The translations under genes and the position numbers were made by a program. Shown here piece by piece: positions 24,086-33,009 of a stretch of 41,491 bases of DNA. Source of the stretch: JBAYNW01 sp041678605 (GTDB taxonomy: Bacteria; Cyanobacteriota; Vampirovibrionia; Gastranaerophilales; Gastranaerophilaceae); contig JBAYNW010000017.1 in the NCBI GenBank assembly GCA_041678605.1, forward strand, positions 1-41,491, in the 5' to 3' direction. The first letter of the stretch is position 1. Every line of letters begins with the position of its first letter. The notes below the pieces were generated by a model. That model ran no database searches and was not told the DNA's origin. It saw nothing but the letters and a program-made list of their open reading frames with translations.

Positions 24086-24371
24086 CTTCGTACAAATCCT
24101 TCCACTCTTTATTAAAATTGTTTATTAAATTCAATTTCTTTTTCCTCGACCCGCCTTTTATTTGCTTTTCTCTTAAGATGGCATATTCAATACTACCAAA
24201 AACTTCAAAATAAACCAATTTATCTAATTCGTATTTTTTTGTAAATCCTTCAATTAATTTGTTTTTATGTTCATAAACTCTTCTGACTAAATCATTAGTC
24301 ACGCCTGTGTAAAGTGTCCCGTTTTCAAAATTTGTCATTATATAAATGTAATATTGTTTAAATTGCTCCAT
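24075..24371 (-). CDS. GIY-YIG nuclease domain protein
   Basis: The 98-residue protein is a stand-alone GIY-YIG domain of the UPF0213/YhbQ type. It has YYIYIM for the first motif, LYTGVTNDLVRRVYEH with the conserved Arg, AILREKQIKGG with the metal-binding Glu, and a final Asn motif, NLINNFNKEWKDLYE. The active site appears complete. It lies between two clusters of the TTTGCGAGG/GCAATCC palindromic repeat, with one repeat copy beginning at its stop codon. This is a repeat-associated nuclease arrangement reminiscent of RAYT and REP, although the enzyme family differs. Whether it acts on the repeats is unknown. Confidence 0.85.
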   Translation of the reverse strand: MEQFKQYYIYIMTNFENGTLYTGVTNDLVRRVYEHKNKLIEGFTKKYELDKLVYFEVFGSIEYAILREKQIKGGSRKKKLNLINNFNKEWKDLYEDII

Positions 24372-24388
24372 TTATTGCCTTTTTTTTG

Positions 24389-24655
24389 GATTGCTTCGTC
24401 ACTCGTTACACTCGTTCCTCGCAACGACATGCAGGCGTTTATTTTTTATTTGTCTTTGCGAGGCTTTAGCCGAAGCAATCCAAGCAAGTCATTTGTTTTT
24501 TGGACTGCCGCATCGCTCACTGCATTTGCTCCTCGCAACGACATGCAGGTGTTTATTTTTTGTTTGTCTTTGCGAGGCTTTAGCCGAAGCAATCCAAGCA
24601 AGTCATTTGTTTTTTGGACTGCCGCATCGCTCACTGCGTTTGCTCCTCGCAAAGA
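24389..24655. repeat. Two tandem 114-bp units with inverted ends
   Basis: Units start at 24428 and 24542 (period 114), preceded by a partial copy at 24389-24427. Each holds TCTTTGCGAGG...GCAATCC and its inverse GGACTGCCGCATCGCTC...CCTCGCAA, so each unit can fold into a long hairpin. The 24372-24764 gap holds nothing else except the lptC promoter region. Confidence 0.8.
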
Positions 24656-24764
24656 CATGCAATGACATGAACAATTTTACAACAAAATCTATGTTTTATG
24701 CCAAAACTTTAACATAAGTAAATTATTTTCCGACTATTCCCTCCATTTATGATAAACTTATAAT

Positions 24765-25352
24765 ATGGACTTTAAAAAATTAGGTAAAAAAAGAACAATT
24801 TATTTAGCTTTGGTTTTGTCGGTCGTTGGGGTACTTACATGGGCATTTATTTCTGCAGGAATAATTACCCGTAATTTTAACCGCGAACAGCTGGTTGGAA
24901 CGGAAAATCGTCAAGAATTGGACATTTCGAGCATTATTCTTACCGAAACGAAAGGCGATAAAAAATATTGGGAAATTTACGGCGAAACAGGCTATTACAA
25001 CAGCGACAACAAAGTCGCTCTGCTTGAAAACGTAACCGGAAATTTTTATTCCAGCAACGAAGTTTCCATGAGCTTTGAGTCCTCAAAAGGCACATACAAC
25101 GAGATTAAAAAGCAAATCATACTCTACAACGACACTCATATAGTGATAAAAGACGGAACGTCGCTTTACTGCGACAGGCTTACATGGTCAGGCTCGGACA
25201 AAGACGTTATCGCAGACGGACACATTAAAATTAACAGAAACAACGAACTCATTGCAACGGCGGATAAGGCTGTCATAAGCCCCGATTATGCCGATTTCAA
25301 AATAATCGGAAAAACCGTTACAAAATTGTATAAATTGAAGGAGAAAAAATGA
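24765..25352 (+). CDS. lptC: LPS export protein LptC-like
   Basis: LptC is the bitopic periplasmic link that passes lipopolysaccharide from LptBFG to LptA. The 195-residue product has one N-terminal span (TIYLALVLSVVGVLTWAFIS) and a beta-jellyroll domain (YWEIYGETGYYNSDNKVALL, IADGHIKINRNNELIATADK). The ATG overlaps directly with a TATAAT, and TATGAT a few bases upstream may be the real -10, so the leader would be very short. lptA starts 4 bases before its stop. This pair implies a Gram-negative envelope with LPS-like glycolipid. Confidence 0.85.
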   Translation: MDFKKLGKKRTIYLALVLSVVGVLTWAFISAGIITRNFNREQLVGTENRQELDISSIILTETKGDKKYWEIYGETGYYNSDNKVALLENVTGNFYSSNEVSMSFESSKGTYNEIKKQIILYNDTHIVIKDGTSLYCDRLTWSGSDKDVIADGHIKINRNNELIATADKAVISPDYADFKIIGKTVTKLYKLKEKK

Positions 25353-26320
25353 AAAAGATTTTAACTATATTGACTGTAATCACTGTATTTTTGGGGCTTT
25401 CTGCAATTGCTTCCGACCTGATTATCCAGTCAAAAACCCAAACTTTTTCTGAAAAAGATAACAAGATGAAAGCCGAAGGCGATGTTCGGGTGTCTATCGA
25501 CGATGTAAGAGTTTTGGGCGATAAGGCGGATGTCACTATAACAAAAGACAACAAGCTTGACACAGCGACTTTTTATGAAAAACCTTACGCCTACGAGATT
25601 AAAGGCAATAAAAAACGTGAAGTTAAATCGAATATTTTGAAAGTTTCCCTGATAAATAAGGTTATAAAAGCTGAAGGAGCAACCCAAACAACCATCTTTG
25701 ACGGCAAAGAACCCATTGTTATAATAACCGCAGACAATCAAGAGTACGATACAAAATCAAACGTTATGAAAGCCAACGGCAGTGTGATTATACATTATAA
25801 AGAGTTGGAAACTTTTTCAAACCGTGCGATAATCAAAACTAACAAAAACGGTGATTTGCAGAGAATTGACCTGATTGGCACTGCAAGAATCAAACAGGAA
25901 AAACACCTTGCAATGGCTGACCACTTCATTTACAGCCCTCTTTCGGAAGAATTAATCGCCATGGGACATACCACATCAAACGCCATCTTAGACGACGGCT
26001 CCAAGCTTGTTTTAAAGGGCGATTACCAGCAATATGACAAAAAATCGAACACTTTTTTAGGCAGCGGAAATGTTCAGGTTTGGTTCAAAGACTACTATGC
26101 CAAGGGGCCGAAAATCACTTTCTATCCCGATAAAAAGACAAATAAGCCGAATGAAATTTACTTCACCGGCCGTTCAAGCATAACCGAAGACATAAAAACG
26201 ATTTACGCCGACAAAATAAAAATAATCTTAAAACCGAAAAACTTCTACGCAGAAGGAAATACAAAAACGGTAATTAAGGATGTAGGCAAGGCACAAAACA
26301 AAGATGAGAGCTTGTTTTAG
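25349..26320 (+). CDS. lptA: LPS export protein LptA/OstA-like
   Basis: A signal peptide (MKKILTILTVITVFLGLSAI, cleavage near ASD) precedes a repeated OstA beta-taco structure across 323 residues. Typical phrases are KAEGDVRVSIDDVRVLGDKA, MKANGSVIIHYKELETFSNR, FLGSGNVQVWFKDYYAKG and YAEGNTKTVIKD. It is longer than the E. coli LptA of about 185 residues, so it may form more of the periplasmic bridge itself. Start and stop overlap lptC by 4 bases. A TPR protein gene follows about 20 bases later. Confidence 0.83.
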   Translation: MKKILTILTVITVFLGLSAIASDLIIQSKTQTFSEKDNKMKAEGDVRVSIDDVRVLGDKADVTITKDNKLDTATFYEKPYAYEIKGNKKREVKSNILKVSLINKVIKAEGATQTTIFDGKEPIVIITADNQEYDTKSNVMKANGSVIIHYKELETFSNRAIIKTNKNGDLQRIDLIGTARIKQEKHLAMADHFIYSPLSEELIAMGHTTSNAILDDGSKLVLKGDYQQYDKKSNTFLGSGNVQVWFKDYYAKGPKITFYPDKKTNKPNEIYFTGRSSITEDIKTIYADKIKIILKPKNFYAEGNTKTVIKDVGKAQNKDESLF

Positions 26321-26340
26321 GTTAAACGGTGAATAAAAAC

Positions 26341-27117
26341 ATGGATAGTAAAATTAAAAAAGCGATTGAATTATTCAAGAACAAAGATTATGAAAAAGCT
26401 ATTGACGCATTCAGCAGAATATTGGAAAAAGAGGCCGGCAACGTAGAACTGTACAATAATCTGGCTCTTTCATACTACTATATCGGTGAATACGAACAGG
26501 CCGAAAAGTTTTTCCTGAAAGCCTTAAGCCTTAATCCGAAATTGGCCGAAGCCTACATAAATCTGGCTGATTTATATTTCAGACAGAGAGATTTTGCCAA
26601 TGCAGTAGATCTTTTGCAAACCGGAGTTTATGAACTGCCTCAAAACCTTGTCCTGAAACATTATTTGGCAAGAGTTTATATGGAAGATGCAAGACTTGAT
26701 TTAGCAATCGACGAACTTGACAAAATACTTGAAGAACAACCCGAAAACTACGATGCTTATTACGATTTGGGCAGGATATATTTTGAACTCGGCAACTACG
26801 ATTTGGCGATAGAAAATTTTGAAAACGTAATCGAGTATAAAAAAGATAACGAATGGGTCCATTATTATATCGGACAGGCTTATGAGACCAACAATGAAAT
26901 AGATAAAGCACTTTCTAATTATTTGAAGGCAATCACGGTAAGCGAAGCTTTCTATCCTGCCTACAAAAAGGCAGGAGTGCTGTTTTTGGCTCGAAATGAC
27001 TACGAAGACGCCCTCGAATACTTTGAGAATTACATAAAATTTGACCTTCCTGATGAGGAAATTAAGGCAATCAAAGAAACAATCGAACGAATTCATAAAG
27101 TGAGAAGCGAGAAGTGA
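26341..27117 (+). CDS. TPR-repeat protein
   Basis: The 258-residue protein is a chain of about seven tetratricopeptide repeats without signal peptide or membrane span (YEKAIDAFSRILEKEAGN, YEQAEKFFLKALSLNPKL, YDLAIENFENVIEYKKDN). A cytoplasmic scaffold role is likely, with unknown partner. ATG 26341 has GGTGA eight bases upstream. GTG 26329 would add four residues. The final residues, HKVRSEK, are written in GTGAGAAGCGAGAAG units that continue into the dprA start, another place where short-period repeat sequence meets coding DNA. Confidence 0.8.
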   Translation: MDSKIKKAIELFKNKDYEKAIDAFSRILEKEAGNVELYNNLALSYYYIGEYEQAEKFFLKALSLNPKLAEAYINLADLYFRQRDFANAVDLLQTGVYELPQNLVLKHYLARVYMEDARLDLAIDELDKILEEQPENYDAYYDLGRIYFELGNYDLAIENFENVIEYKKDNEWVHYYIGQAYETNNEIDKALSNYLKAITVSEAFYPAYKKAGVLFLARNDYEDALEYFENYIKFDLPDEEIKAIKETIERIHKVRSEK

Positions 27118-28238
27118 AAAGCGAGAAGAGCAGGCTGGATTCGCCAACCCAACAGCAAAAAAAATTTTGGATAGCCTTTTCGTCAATAGAAGAGATTGAC
27201 AGCAAGTTTGTGCAAAGGCTGTACAATTACTTTGGAGATATTGAAACCGCCTACGGGGCTTCGTTGGCGGATTTGTCGCAAATCGAAGGACTCAGTGTAA
27301 AAAAAACCCAAACATTCATTGAAAAAAGGGCGAAAACCAATCCCGACAAAGCTTTGGATGAAATTATCCGCAGAAACCTTTCATTTTTGACCCTTGATGA
27401 CGAAAATTATCCCTGCATGCTCAAAAATATTCCAGACCCGCCTGCTGTATTGTACTTTAAGGGCGACTTGAAACTTTGTAACTTAGAAAAAACCATTGCG
27501 GTCGTCGGCTCACGAAGAGCGAGTACAAACGCCAAAGACGTTTTGACAAAAATTTTAACCGAGCTCAGGAACACTGATGTCTGCGTGGTTTCGGGGCTTG
27601 CATCCGGAATTGACACAACCGCACATCAAGGTGCTATGGCAAACAACCTCAAGACAATCGGAGTTACGGCAAGCGGATTTGATTTTGTCTACCCGACCTC
27701 AAATCGGGAGCTTTATAAAAGGATTGAGGATGGTTGCGGTGCTGTTGTAACCGAGTATTTTCCGACATTTGAGCCGCTGCCTTTCAGATTTCCTCAAAGA
27801 AACAGAATTGTTTCGGGGCTTTCTTACGGAACGCTGGTTGCGGAGGCGGCAATAAGAAGCGGGGCGTTGATTACAGCGAATTTGTGCCTGGAGCAGGGAA
27901 GAGAGTTGATGTGTATTCCGGGGCTTGTTTCTAACCCAAACACAGAGGGGATTTACAAGCTTTTAAAACAGGGAGCGGCGATGGTTACGTGTGCCGCTGA
28001 TATTCTGAATGCTTTAAACTGGGAAATCAAGGCTGAAAAACAGTTACAAATGGCCCTTTGTGAATTTTCGGAAGACGAAAAAAAGGTTTTAACCTCGATT
28101 GAAATAGAGCCAAAAGGGTTTGATAAAATTTCCTCAGAAACCGGTCTGGACTTTAATAACCTGCTGGTTTGCCTCACCGGTCTTGAACTCAAAGGTTCAA
28201 TCAAACAAATCGAAGGCGAGAGGTATAAAGTTTGTTGA
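27114..28238 (+). CDS. dprA: DNA processing protein DprA
   Basis: DprA loads RecA on incoming single-stranded DNA during transformation. The 374-residue protein has an N-terminal HhH/SAM-like part (YFGDIETAYGASLADLSQIE). The Rossmann fold follows, with IAVVGSRRAS, SGLASGIDTTAHQGAM, FRFPQRNRIVSGLSYGTLVA and ALITANLCLEQGRELM. A winged-helix C-terminus closes the protein. The GTG overlaps the TPR stop by 4 bases. The start lies in GAGAAGTGAAAAGCGAGAAG repeat-like DNA, so the first ten or so residues may be acquired. A symmetric terminator follows immediately. Confidence 0.95.
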   Translation: MKSEKSRLDSPTQQQKKFWIAFSSIEEIDSKFVQRLYNYFGDIETAYGASLADLSQIEGLSVKKTQTFIEKRAKTNPDKALDEIIRRNLSFLTLDDENYPCMLKNIPDPPAVLYFKGDLKLCNLEKTIAVVGSRRASTNAKDVLTKILTELRNTDVCVVSGLASGIDTTAHQGAMANNLKTIGVTASGFDFVYPTSNRELYKRIEDGCGAVVTEYFPTFEPLPFRFPQRNRIVSGLSYGTLVAEAAIRSGALITANLCLEQGRELMCIPGLVSNPNTEGIYKLLKQGAAMVTCAADILNALNWEIKAEKQLQMALCEFSEDEKKVLTSIEIEPKGFDKISSETGLDFNNLLVCLTGLELKGSIKQIEGERYKVC

Positions 28239-28287
28239 ATAACAAAAAGCATAGCGTTTTGTGAAACACCATGCTCTTTTGTTATTT
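28238..28287. terminator. Bidirectional terminator between dprA and a convergent gene
   Basis: AATAACAAAAAGCAT pairs with ATGCTCTTTTGTTATT across an 18-base loop, with A/T runs on both sides. It sits between the stops at 28238 and 28304. Confidence 0.65.
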
Positions 28288-28303
28288 AAGATTATACCTG
28301 TTG

Positions 28304-29254
28304 TTATTCAAAAATGTTTATAACTTTGTTTTCACCAAAATTATTTTTATCCGCTACTCTTTCGACTAGGCTTTTTTGTAGGCTAAGTCTAAGTTTGCTA
28401 AAATTATTAATATTTTGACAAACCTCTGTTAACTCTTGTTCAGCCTTTACTTCAGCAAGTTTTGAACCAGCCTTATCTTGAAGATTTGAAAGCTTGACTT
28501 TAGCCTCTGCAAATGTACCTAAACGCCGAGAGTCAGTCTTAGCGTGAAGCTTATTAAGTTTATCTTCAGCTTTTAATCTTGCTCTCCTGATGTTAGAAAT
28601 ATTTTTAGCCCTTGTTATTACTTCTGCGGCATATGCACCTTCTTTAATTGCGGCGTCTTTTGTTTCGAAGGCATCTTTAATTTCCGCTTCCTTCGCTAAA
28701 GCTTTTTCACGAATTTCGGAACGTAGTTTAGATAATTTTTTAGTAATTCGTTCCAACTTAGCATCAACTTTTGTCAATTCAGCTTTTTTTGCGGCTATTT
28801 TATCTAATAATTCAATCCCCTTGTAGTAATGCTCCCCTTTTTCGTGAGCATCGCTTAATTTAGAGGCTTGAACTATATGTTCACTAAGATTTTCATCTGT
28901 AATCCTTGCGTTGTCCTCTGCCACTTCAGCTTCTTCTTTTGCAAATTTTTCAGCAATTTTCTGATTTTCTTCTTCCAGTTTGGCAATTTTTGCTTTGATA
29001 GCTGTTTTTTCCTCAATTAAGATTTCTTTTCTCAATTTGATATCATCAACATAATTTTTGATTGCTTTTTGTATTGGCCTTATTGTAATGTCCTTTACAA
29101 ACTCTAAAGCCATACCTTTTGATGATTCTTTAACCTTTTCAATTTCTTGTGTGAGCTTTGCTTGTTGTAAAGATAATCTAACCTCATTTGGTACAAATTT
29201 AGGTGCTTGATAAACCTTTTGTGCAACATCTGCTCCTACTTGTGTAATTCCCAT
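28304..29254 (-). CDS. Coiled-coil hypothetical protein
   Basis: The 316-residue product is almost wholly charged helix rich in Lys, Glu and Ala. Long heptad-like stretches (EKTAIKAKIAKLEEENQKIA, KLERITKKLSKLRSEIREKA) indicate a long coiled coil. It has no membrane span. The family was not recognised. ATG 29254 (MGITQVGADVAQKVY) is chosen for the AAGGACG site; the frame extends to 29290 without one. It lies on the opposite strand between dprA and topA, genes that are commonly adjacent in bacteria, so it may be a later insertion. The role is unknown. Confidence 0.75.
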   Translation of the reverse strand: MGITQVGADVAQKVYQAPKFVPNEVRLSLQQAKLTQEIEKVKESSKGMALEFVKDITIRPIQKAIKNYVDDIKLRKEILIEEKTAIKAKIAKLEEENQKIAEKFAKEEAEVAEDNARITDENLSEHIVQASKLSDAHEKGEHYYKGIELLDKIAAKKAELTKVDAKLERITKKLSKLRSEIREKALAKEAEIKDAFETKDAAIKEGAYAAEVITRAKNISNIRRARLKAEDKLNKLHAKTDSRRLGTFAEAKVKLSNLQDKAGSKLAEVKAEQELTEVCQNINNFSKLRLSLQKSLVERVADKNNFGENKVINIFE

Positions 29255-29586
29255 TCTAATACGTCCTTTCTTTTTTTTACTTAGTAACATTCATAGAAAA
29301 CATGTCCAAAAAATTTTTTGCTAGTTTTCTTATTATTTTTTTATATTATTTTTTATAATAGTGCCGTATTGCACTCCAGAAAAGCATTTGCGGATTTTAA
29401 ATTCAACTTTACATTTGTTACAATCCGCGACTCAGACCGGCAAAAGTAATCAAATTTTATGCTTTTGGGCTTCACTTCACTATAAATTTCATTATAAAAA
29501 CAAAATATTCAAAAATTACTTTTTAAAGACTTTTTGTAAATATTTTGTAACACCACTAGGGAAAATTTATGCATAATCGATAAAAT

Positions 29587-29614
29587 TTGCACAAAATATT
29601 ATGCATGTTATAAT
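29587..29614 (+). promoter_or_regulatory. Predicted topA promoter
   Basis: TTGCAC at 29587-29592, a 16-bp spacer and TATAAT at 29609-29614, 32 bases before the ATG. The rest of the 29255-29646 gap is AT-rich. It holds one possible hairpin (GCGGATT...AATCCGC, near 29390-29435) and a 71-codon frame judged spurious. Confidence 0.55.
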
Positions 29615-29646
29615 TTTATAGCGACTAATATTAAAGAAGAGTAAAA

Positions 29647-31947
29647 ATGACGACAAAAACAACAAAACCCCAAAAAACCACCGAAGAAATTAAGATGAAA
29701 ACAACAAAAAAATCCCCAAAAGGCGAAAAAGCTCTGGTGATTGTAGAGTCACCCGCCAAATCAAAAACGATTAAAAAGATTTTGGGTGATAATTTCTTAA
29801 TTGAAGCAAGTTACGGCCATATTAGAGATTTACCGCCAAAAACCCTCGGGTTTGACATTCAAAATGATTTTGAACCTACTTTTGTCATAATCCCTGAAAA
29901 GAAAAAGGTTGTTACAAGGTTAAACGAAGTTGCAAAAAAATGTGATAAAGTTTATCTCGCATCCGACCCCGACCGTGAAGGAGAGGCAATTGCATGGCAT
30001 GTCCGTCAGGTTCTTGATGTGCCTGAAGAAAAGATTTACAGAATTGAGTTCAACGAAATCACCCCGAAAGCCGTAAAATACGCTGTTGAACATTCAAGAA
30101 ATATTAACATGGCTCTTGTCAAAGCCCAACACACAAGACAAATTCTGGATAAACTCGTCGGGTTTAAGATAAGCCCCGTCCTCTGGGAAAAACTCAGAAA
30201 CTACAAACTTTCAGCCGGCAGAGTTCAGTCCGTCGCACTTCGCATGATTTGCGAAAGAGAAGACGAAATTGAAGCCTTCACCCCCGTTGAATACTGGTCA
30301 ATTTTGGCAGAACTCGACCAAAAAGGAACAACAATTGAGGCCGAACTCTCCAAGTACAAAAACAAAAAAATTGAGATTAATAATCAAGCCGAAGCTCAAA
30401 AAATTGTAGATTTTTTGAGCGACAAAAGCACCAAATATGAAGTTTCCAAAATAACAAAACGTGAAAGTATTCGAAGACCCTCAGCACCTTTTATAACCTC
30501 AACTCTGCAAAGAGAAGCAAGTTCAAAATTGGGCTACGGGGTTTCAAAAACAATGCAGGTTGCCCAAAAACTCTACGAAGGGATGGAACTCGGAGATGAA
30601 GGCTCAGTCGGTTTAATCACCTATATGAGAACAGACTCCGTGCGGATTTCAGATGATGCCGTCGAGGCTTCAAAAGATTTTATCCTGAAAAATTACGGCG
30701 AAAAATATTACCCTCTAGAGCCGAATAATTACGTTAAAGCAGGTAAGAAAAATGTTCAGGACGCCCACGAAGCAATTCGGCCTTCTTATCCGGAGAAAAC
30801 TCCCGAAAGTGTAAAAAAATACCTTACAGGCGAACAGCACAAGCTTTACAAATTGATTTGGGATAGATTTATGTCATCTCAAATGTCGAATGCAAACGTT
30901 TCAAACACCTCAATCGACATTGAAGCGGGTGATTACACACTCAAAGTCGGAGCAAGCAAGGTTACATTCGACGGATTTTTAAAAGTTTACTGTGAGGATG
31001 AAGAGGATTTGAACAAAAAAACCATCCCTGACTTTGCAAAGGGTGACATCTTAAAATGCAAAAAGGTTGACCCGAAACAGCATTTCACCCAGCCTCCGCC
31101 AAGATTTTCAGAAGCTTCTCTGGTTAAGGCTCTTGAAGAAAACGGCATCGGGCGTCCTTCGACTTACGCATCAATCATTACAAAAATTCAAACCAGAGGC
31201 TACGTTGAAAAAATCGAAAAAGCACTCGCTCCAACGCTCTTAGGCCGGACTGTTTCAAAACAGTTAGTGGAACATTTTACTGATATTATGAATTATAAAT
31301 TCACGGCCGGCATGGAGGATAAATTAGATGCGATTGCCGACAAAAAAGCCGTCTGGAACAACGTTTTAAAGGAATTTTACGGACCATTCATTGAAACCGT
31401 TAATAACGCAAAGCAAAATATGGAAAAAGTTAACATTGAAAGCGAAGTTATGTGTCCAAACTGCGGCAAAGTGATGCTCGTGAGAAACAGCCGCTACGGA
31501 ACCCAATTTTTGGGCTGTTCCGGCTATCCCGAATGTAAAACAATGATGCCTTTGAACGGCAGCGAAGCTCCGGAGCCTGAGAAAAGCGATGAAAAATGCG
31601 AAAAGTGCAGTTCCGAAATGATTATTAAAGTCGGACCTTACGGTAAATATTTGCAATGTACAAACGAAGAATGCAAAAACAGAAAACGGATAGTTATAAC
31701 AACAGGTGTAAAATGCCCCAAAGCAGGCTGCGAAGGTGAAATCGTCCAAAGGAAATCCAAGTTTGGAAAAATATTTTACGGCTGCAACAAATACCCTGAT
31801 TGCGATTTTGTCCTGTGGAATGAGCCTACCGGTGAAACCTGCCCCGAATGTAAATCTTTGCTGGTCAAAAAATTCTTAAAACGCGGCAACACAATCGAAT
31901 GTTCAAAAAAGGAATGCAGTTACAAAAGGCCGATGGAAGAGGAATAA
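29647..31947 (+). CDS. topA: DNA topoisomerase I
   Basis: Type IA enzyme that relaxes negative supercoils. The Toprim domain has ALVIVESPAKSKTIKKIL and LASDPDREGEAIAWH. The catalytic Tyr lies in YMRTDSVRIS near residue 322. Four C-terminal zinc ribbons follow (CPNCGKVM, CEKCSSEM, CPKAGCEGE, CPECKSLL). The 766 residues are full length. The first 25 residues are Lys/Thr-rich and dispensable-looking; a later ATG at 29695 is possible. Confidence 0.97.
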   Translation: MTTKTTKPQKTTEEIKMKTTKKSPKGEKALVIVESPAKSKTIKKILGDNFLIEASYGHIRDLPPKTLGFDIQNDFEPTFVIIPEKKKVVTRLNEVAKKCDKVYLASDPDREGEAIAWHVRQVLDVPEEKIYRIEFNEITPKAVKYAVEHSRNINMALVKAQHTRQILDKLVGFKISPVLWEKLRNYKLSAGRVQSVALRMICEREDEIEAFTPVEYWSILAELDQKGTTIEAELSKYKNKKIEINNQAEAQKIVDFLSDKSTKYEVSKITKRESIRRPSAPFITSTLQREASSKLGYGVSKTMQVAQKLYEGMELGDEGSVGLITYMRTDSVRISDDAVEASKDFILKNYGEKYYPLEPNNYVKAGKKNVQDAHEAIRPSYPEKTPESVKKYLTGEQHKLYKLIWDRFMSSQMSNANVSNTSIDIEAGDYTLKVGASKVTFDGFLKVYCEDEEDLNKKTIPDFAKGDILKCKKVDPKQHFTQPPPRFSEASLVKALEENGIGRPSTYASIITKIQTRGYVEKIEKALAPTLLGRTVSKQLVEHFTDIMNYKFTAGMEDKLDAIADKKAVWNNVLKEFYGPFIETVNNAKQNMEKVNIESEVMCPNCGKVMLVRNSRYGTQFLGCSGYPECKTMMPLNGSEAPEPEKSDEKCEKCSSEMIIKVGPYGKYLQCTNEECKNRKRIVITTGVKCPKAGCEGEIVQRKSKFGKIFYGCNKYPDCDFVLWNEPTGETCPECKSLLVKKFLKRGNTIECSKKECSYKRPMEEE

Positions 31948-31976
31948 ATTTTGAGCTTGCGAGAAAAATTTTAACA

Positions 31977-32006
31977 TTGTACAAAATGCCGAGTTCTTGG
32001 TATAAT
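31977..32006 (+). promoter_or_regulatory. Predicted aroE promoter
   Basis: TTGTAC at 31977-31982, an 18-bp spacer and TATAAT at 32001-32006, 60 bases before the aroE ATG. Confidence 0.5.
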
Positions 32007-32066
32007 CAAACAATACTGAAATAAGTTCAGGATGATGTGATAAAAAAAATAAAAAGGAATTTAAGC

Positions 32067-32915
32067 ATGGCGTATAAATTAGGTTTAATCGGATATAACC
32101 TTTCGCATTCAATCTCTGCAATTATTCACAGGGCAGGGCTGAAAAGTCTGGGAATTGACGGAACTTATGAAATTTTGGAAACACCCCCCGAGGAGCTGAT
32201 TTCGCGGATAAAATTTTTAAAAGCCAATGATTACAATGGTTTCAACGTAACAATTCCATTGAAAGTTCCTATGGCACTATTCCTTGACCATGTGGATAAA
32301 TCGGCCGACGTTTCAGGATGCGTAAACACGATTAAAATACGCACTGACAGGACTTTTCACGGGTTTAACACCGACATTTACGGGTTTCAAAAAGCAATTC
32401 CCGCCGAAATTCAACAAAAACTGAACGGTTCCAATGTAAGTATTTTGGGAACAGGCGGAGCCGCGAGAGCCGCGGCGGTGGGTTTGATTGAACTCGGAGT
32501 TAAGCAGGTTAATTTCTTTTCAAGAAATATAATCAACACGTCCGAAACGATTAATTATTTCAGGAAAACTTTCCCCGGGGTTACGTTCAAACTGTACCAG
32601 ATGCAAAGCAGCGGAGAATTGTTCAAGTCCGCCATGATAGTCAATGCAACGCCGATTGGCATGAAGGGAAATTCTGCCGACCAGATGCCTTTGGCTTACG
32701 AAACCGTCAAAAATCTGGACAAAAACACCGTAATTTACGATATAGTTTACAACCCGACAAAAACTCTTCTGCTTGAAAAAGCCAGAGGATACGGACTTGA
32801 AACGATTAGCGGGCTTGATATGCTAATCAATCAAGCCGCAAAGGCAATTGAAATTTGGACAGGAAAATTTCCCGACACAGACAAAATGAAAATTGCAGCA
32901 TTAGAAAGCCTTTAA
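32067..32915 (+). CDS. aroE: Shikimate dehydrogenase
   Basis: AroE reduces 3-dehydroshikimate with NADPH in aromatic amino acid synthesis. Shikimate-binding SHSIS and the catalytic Lys in NVTIPLKVP are present, as are GCVNTIK, GFNTDIYGF, the Rossmann loop GTGGAARAAAVG, NATPIGM and a C-terminal Gln in NQAAKAIEIW. The 282 residues are normal. ATG 32067 is chosen (AAAAGGA site). The frame opens ten codons earlier at GTG 32037. Confidence 0.95.
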   Translation: MAYKLGLIGYNLSHSISAIIHRAGLKSLGIDGTYEILETPPEELISRIKFLKANDYNGFNVTIPLKVPMALFLDHVDKSADVSGCVNTIKIRTDRTFHGFNTDIYGFQKAIPAEIQQKLNGSNVSILGTGGAARAAAVGLIELGVKQVNFFSRNIINTSETINYFRKTFPGVTFKLYQMQSSGELFKSAMIVNATPIGMKGNSADQMPLAYETVKNLDKNTVIYDIVYNPTKTLLLEKARGYGLETISGLDMLINQAAKAIEIWTGKFPDTDKMKIAALESL

Positions 32916-32970
32916 AGAAGCAAAGAGGCATGGCAAAAAATGGTAAAATTAAAATAGGGTCGCAAAAAGA

Positions 32971-32992
32971 GTAGGATGGGCTTCAGCCCATC
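32971..32992. repeat. GTAGG-headed palindromic repeat
   Basis: GTAGGATGGGCTTCAGCCCA and TC form an eight-base-pair hairpin with a short head. Two related elements with different stem sequences lie at 36957-36980 and 37138-37156. Confidence 0.6.
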
Positions 32993-33009
32993 AAATCAAT
33001 AGGACGAAA

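Noticed and set aside
23940..24655. CRISPR array
   Set aside because: Units are tandem copies without variable spacers of constant length, and no cas gene is present.
24354..24717. Overlapping open frames on both strands between the GIY-YIG gene and lptC
   Set aside because: They are translations of the 114-bp tandem repeat; the peptide itself repeats with the DNA.
29361..29576. 71-codon open frame upstream of topA
   Set aside because: No ribosome binding site, very AT-rich, unlike a protein in composition, and close to the topA promoter.
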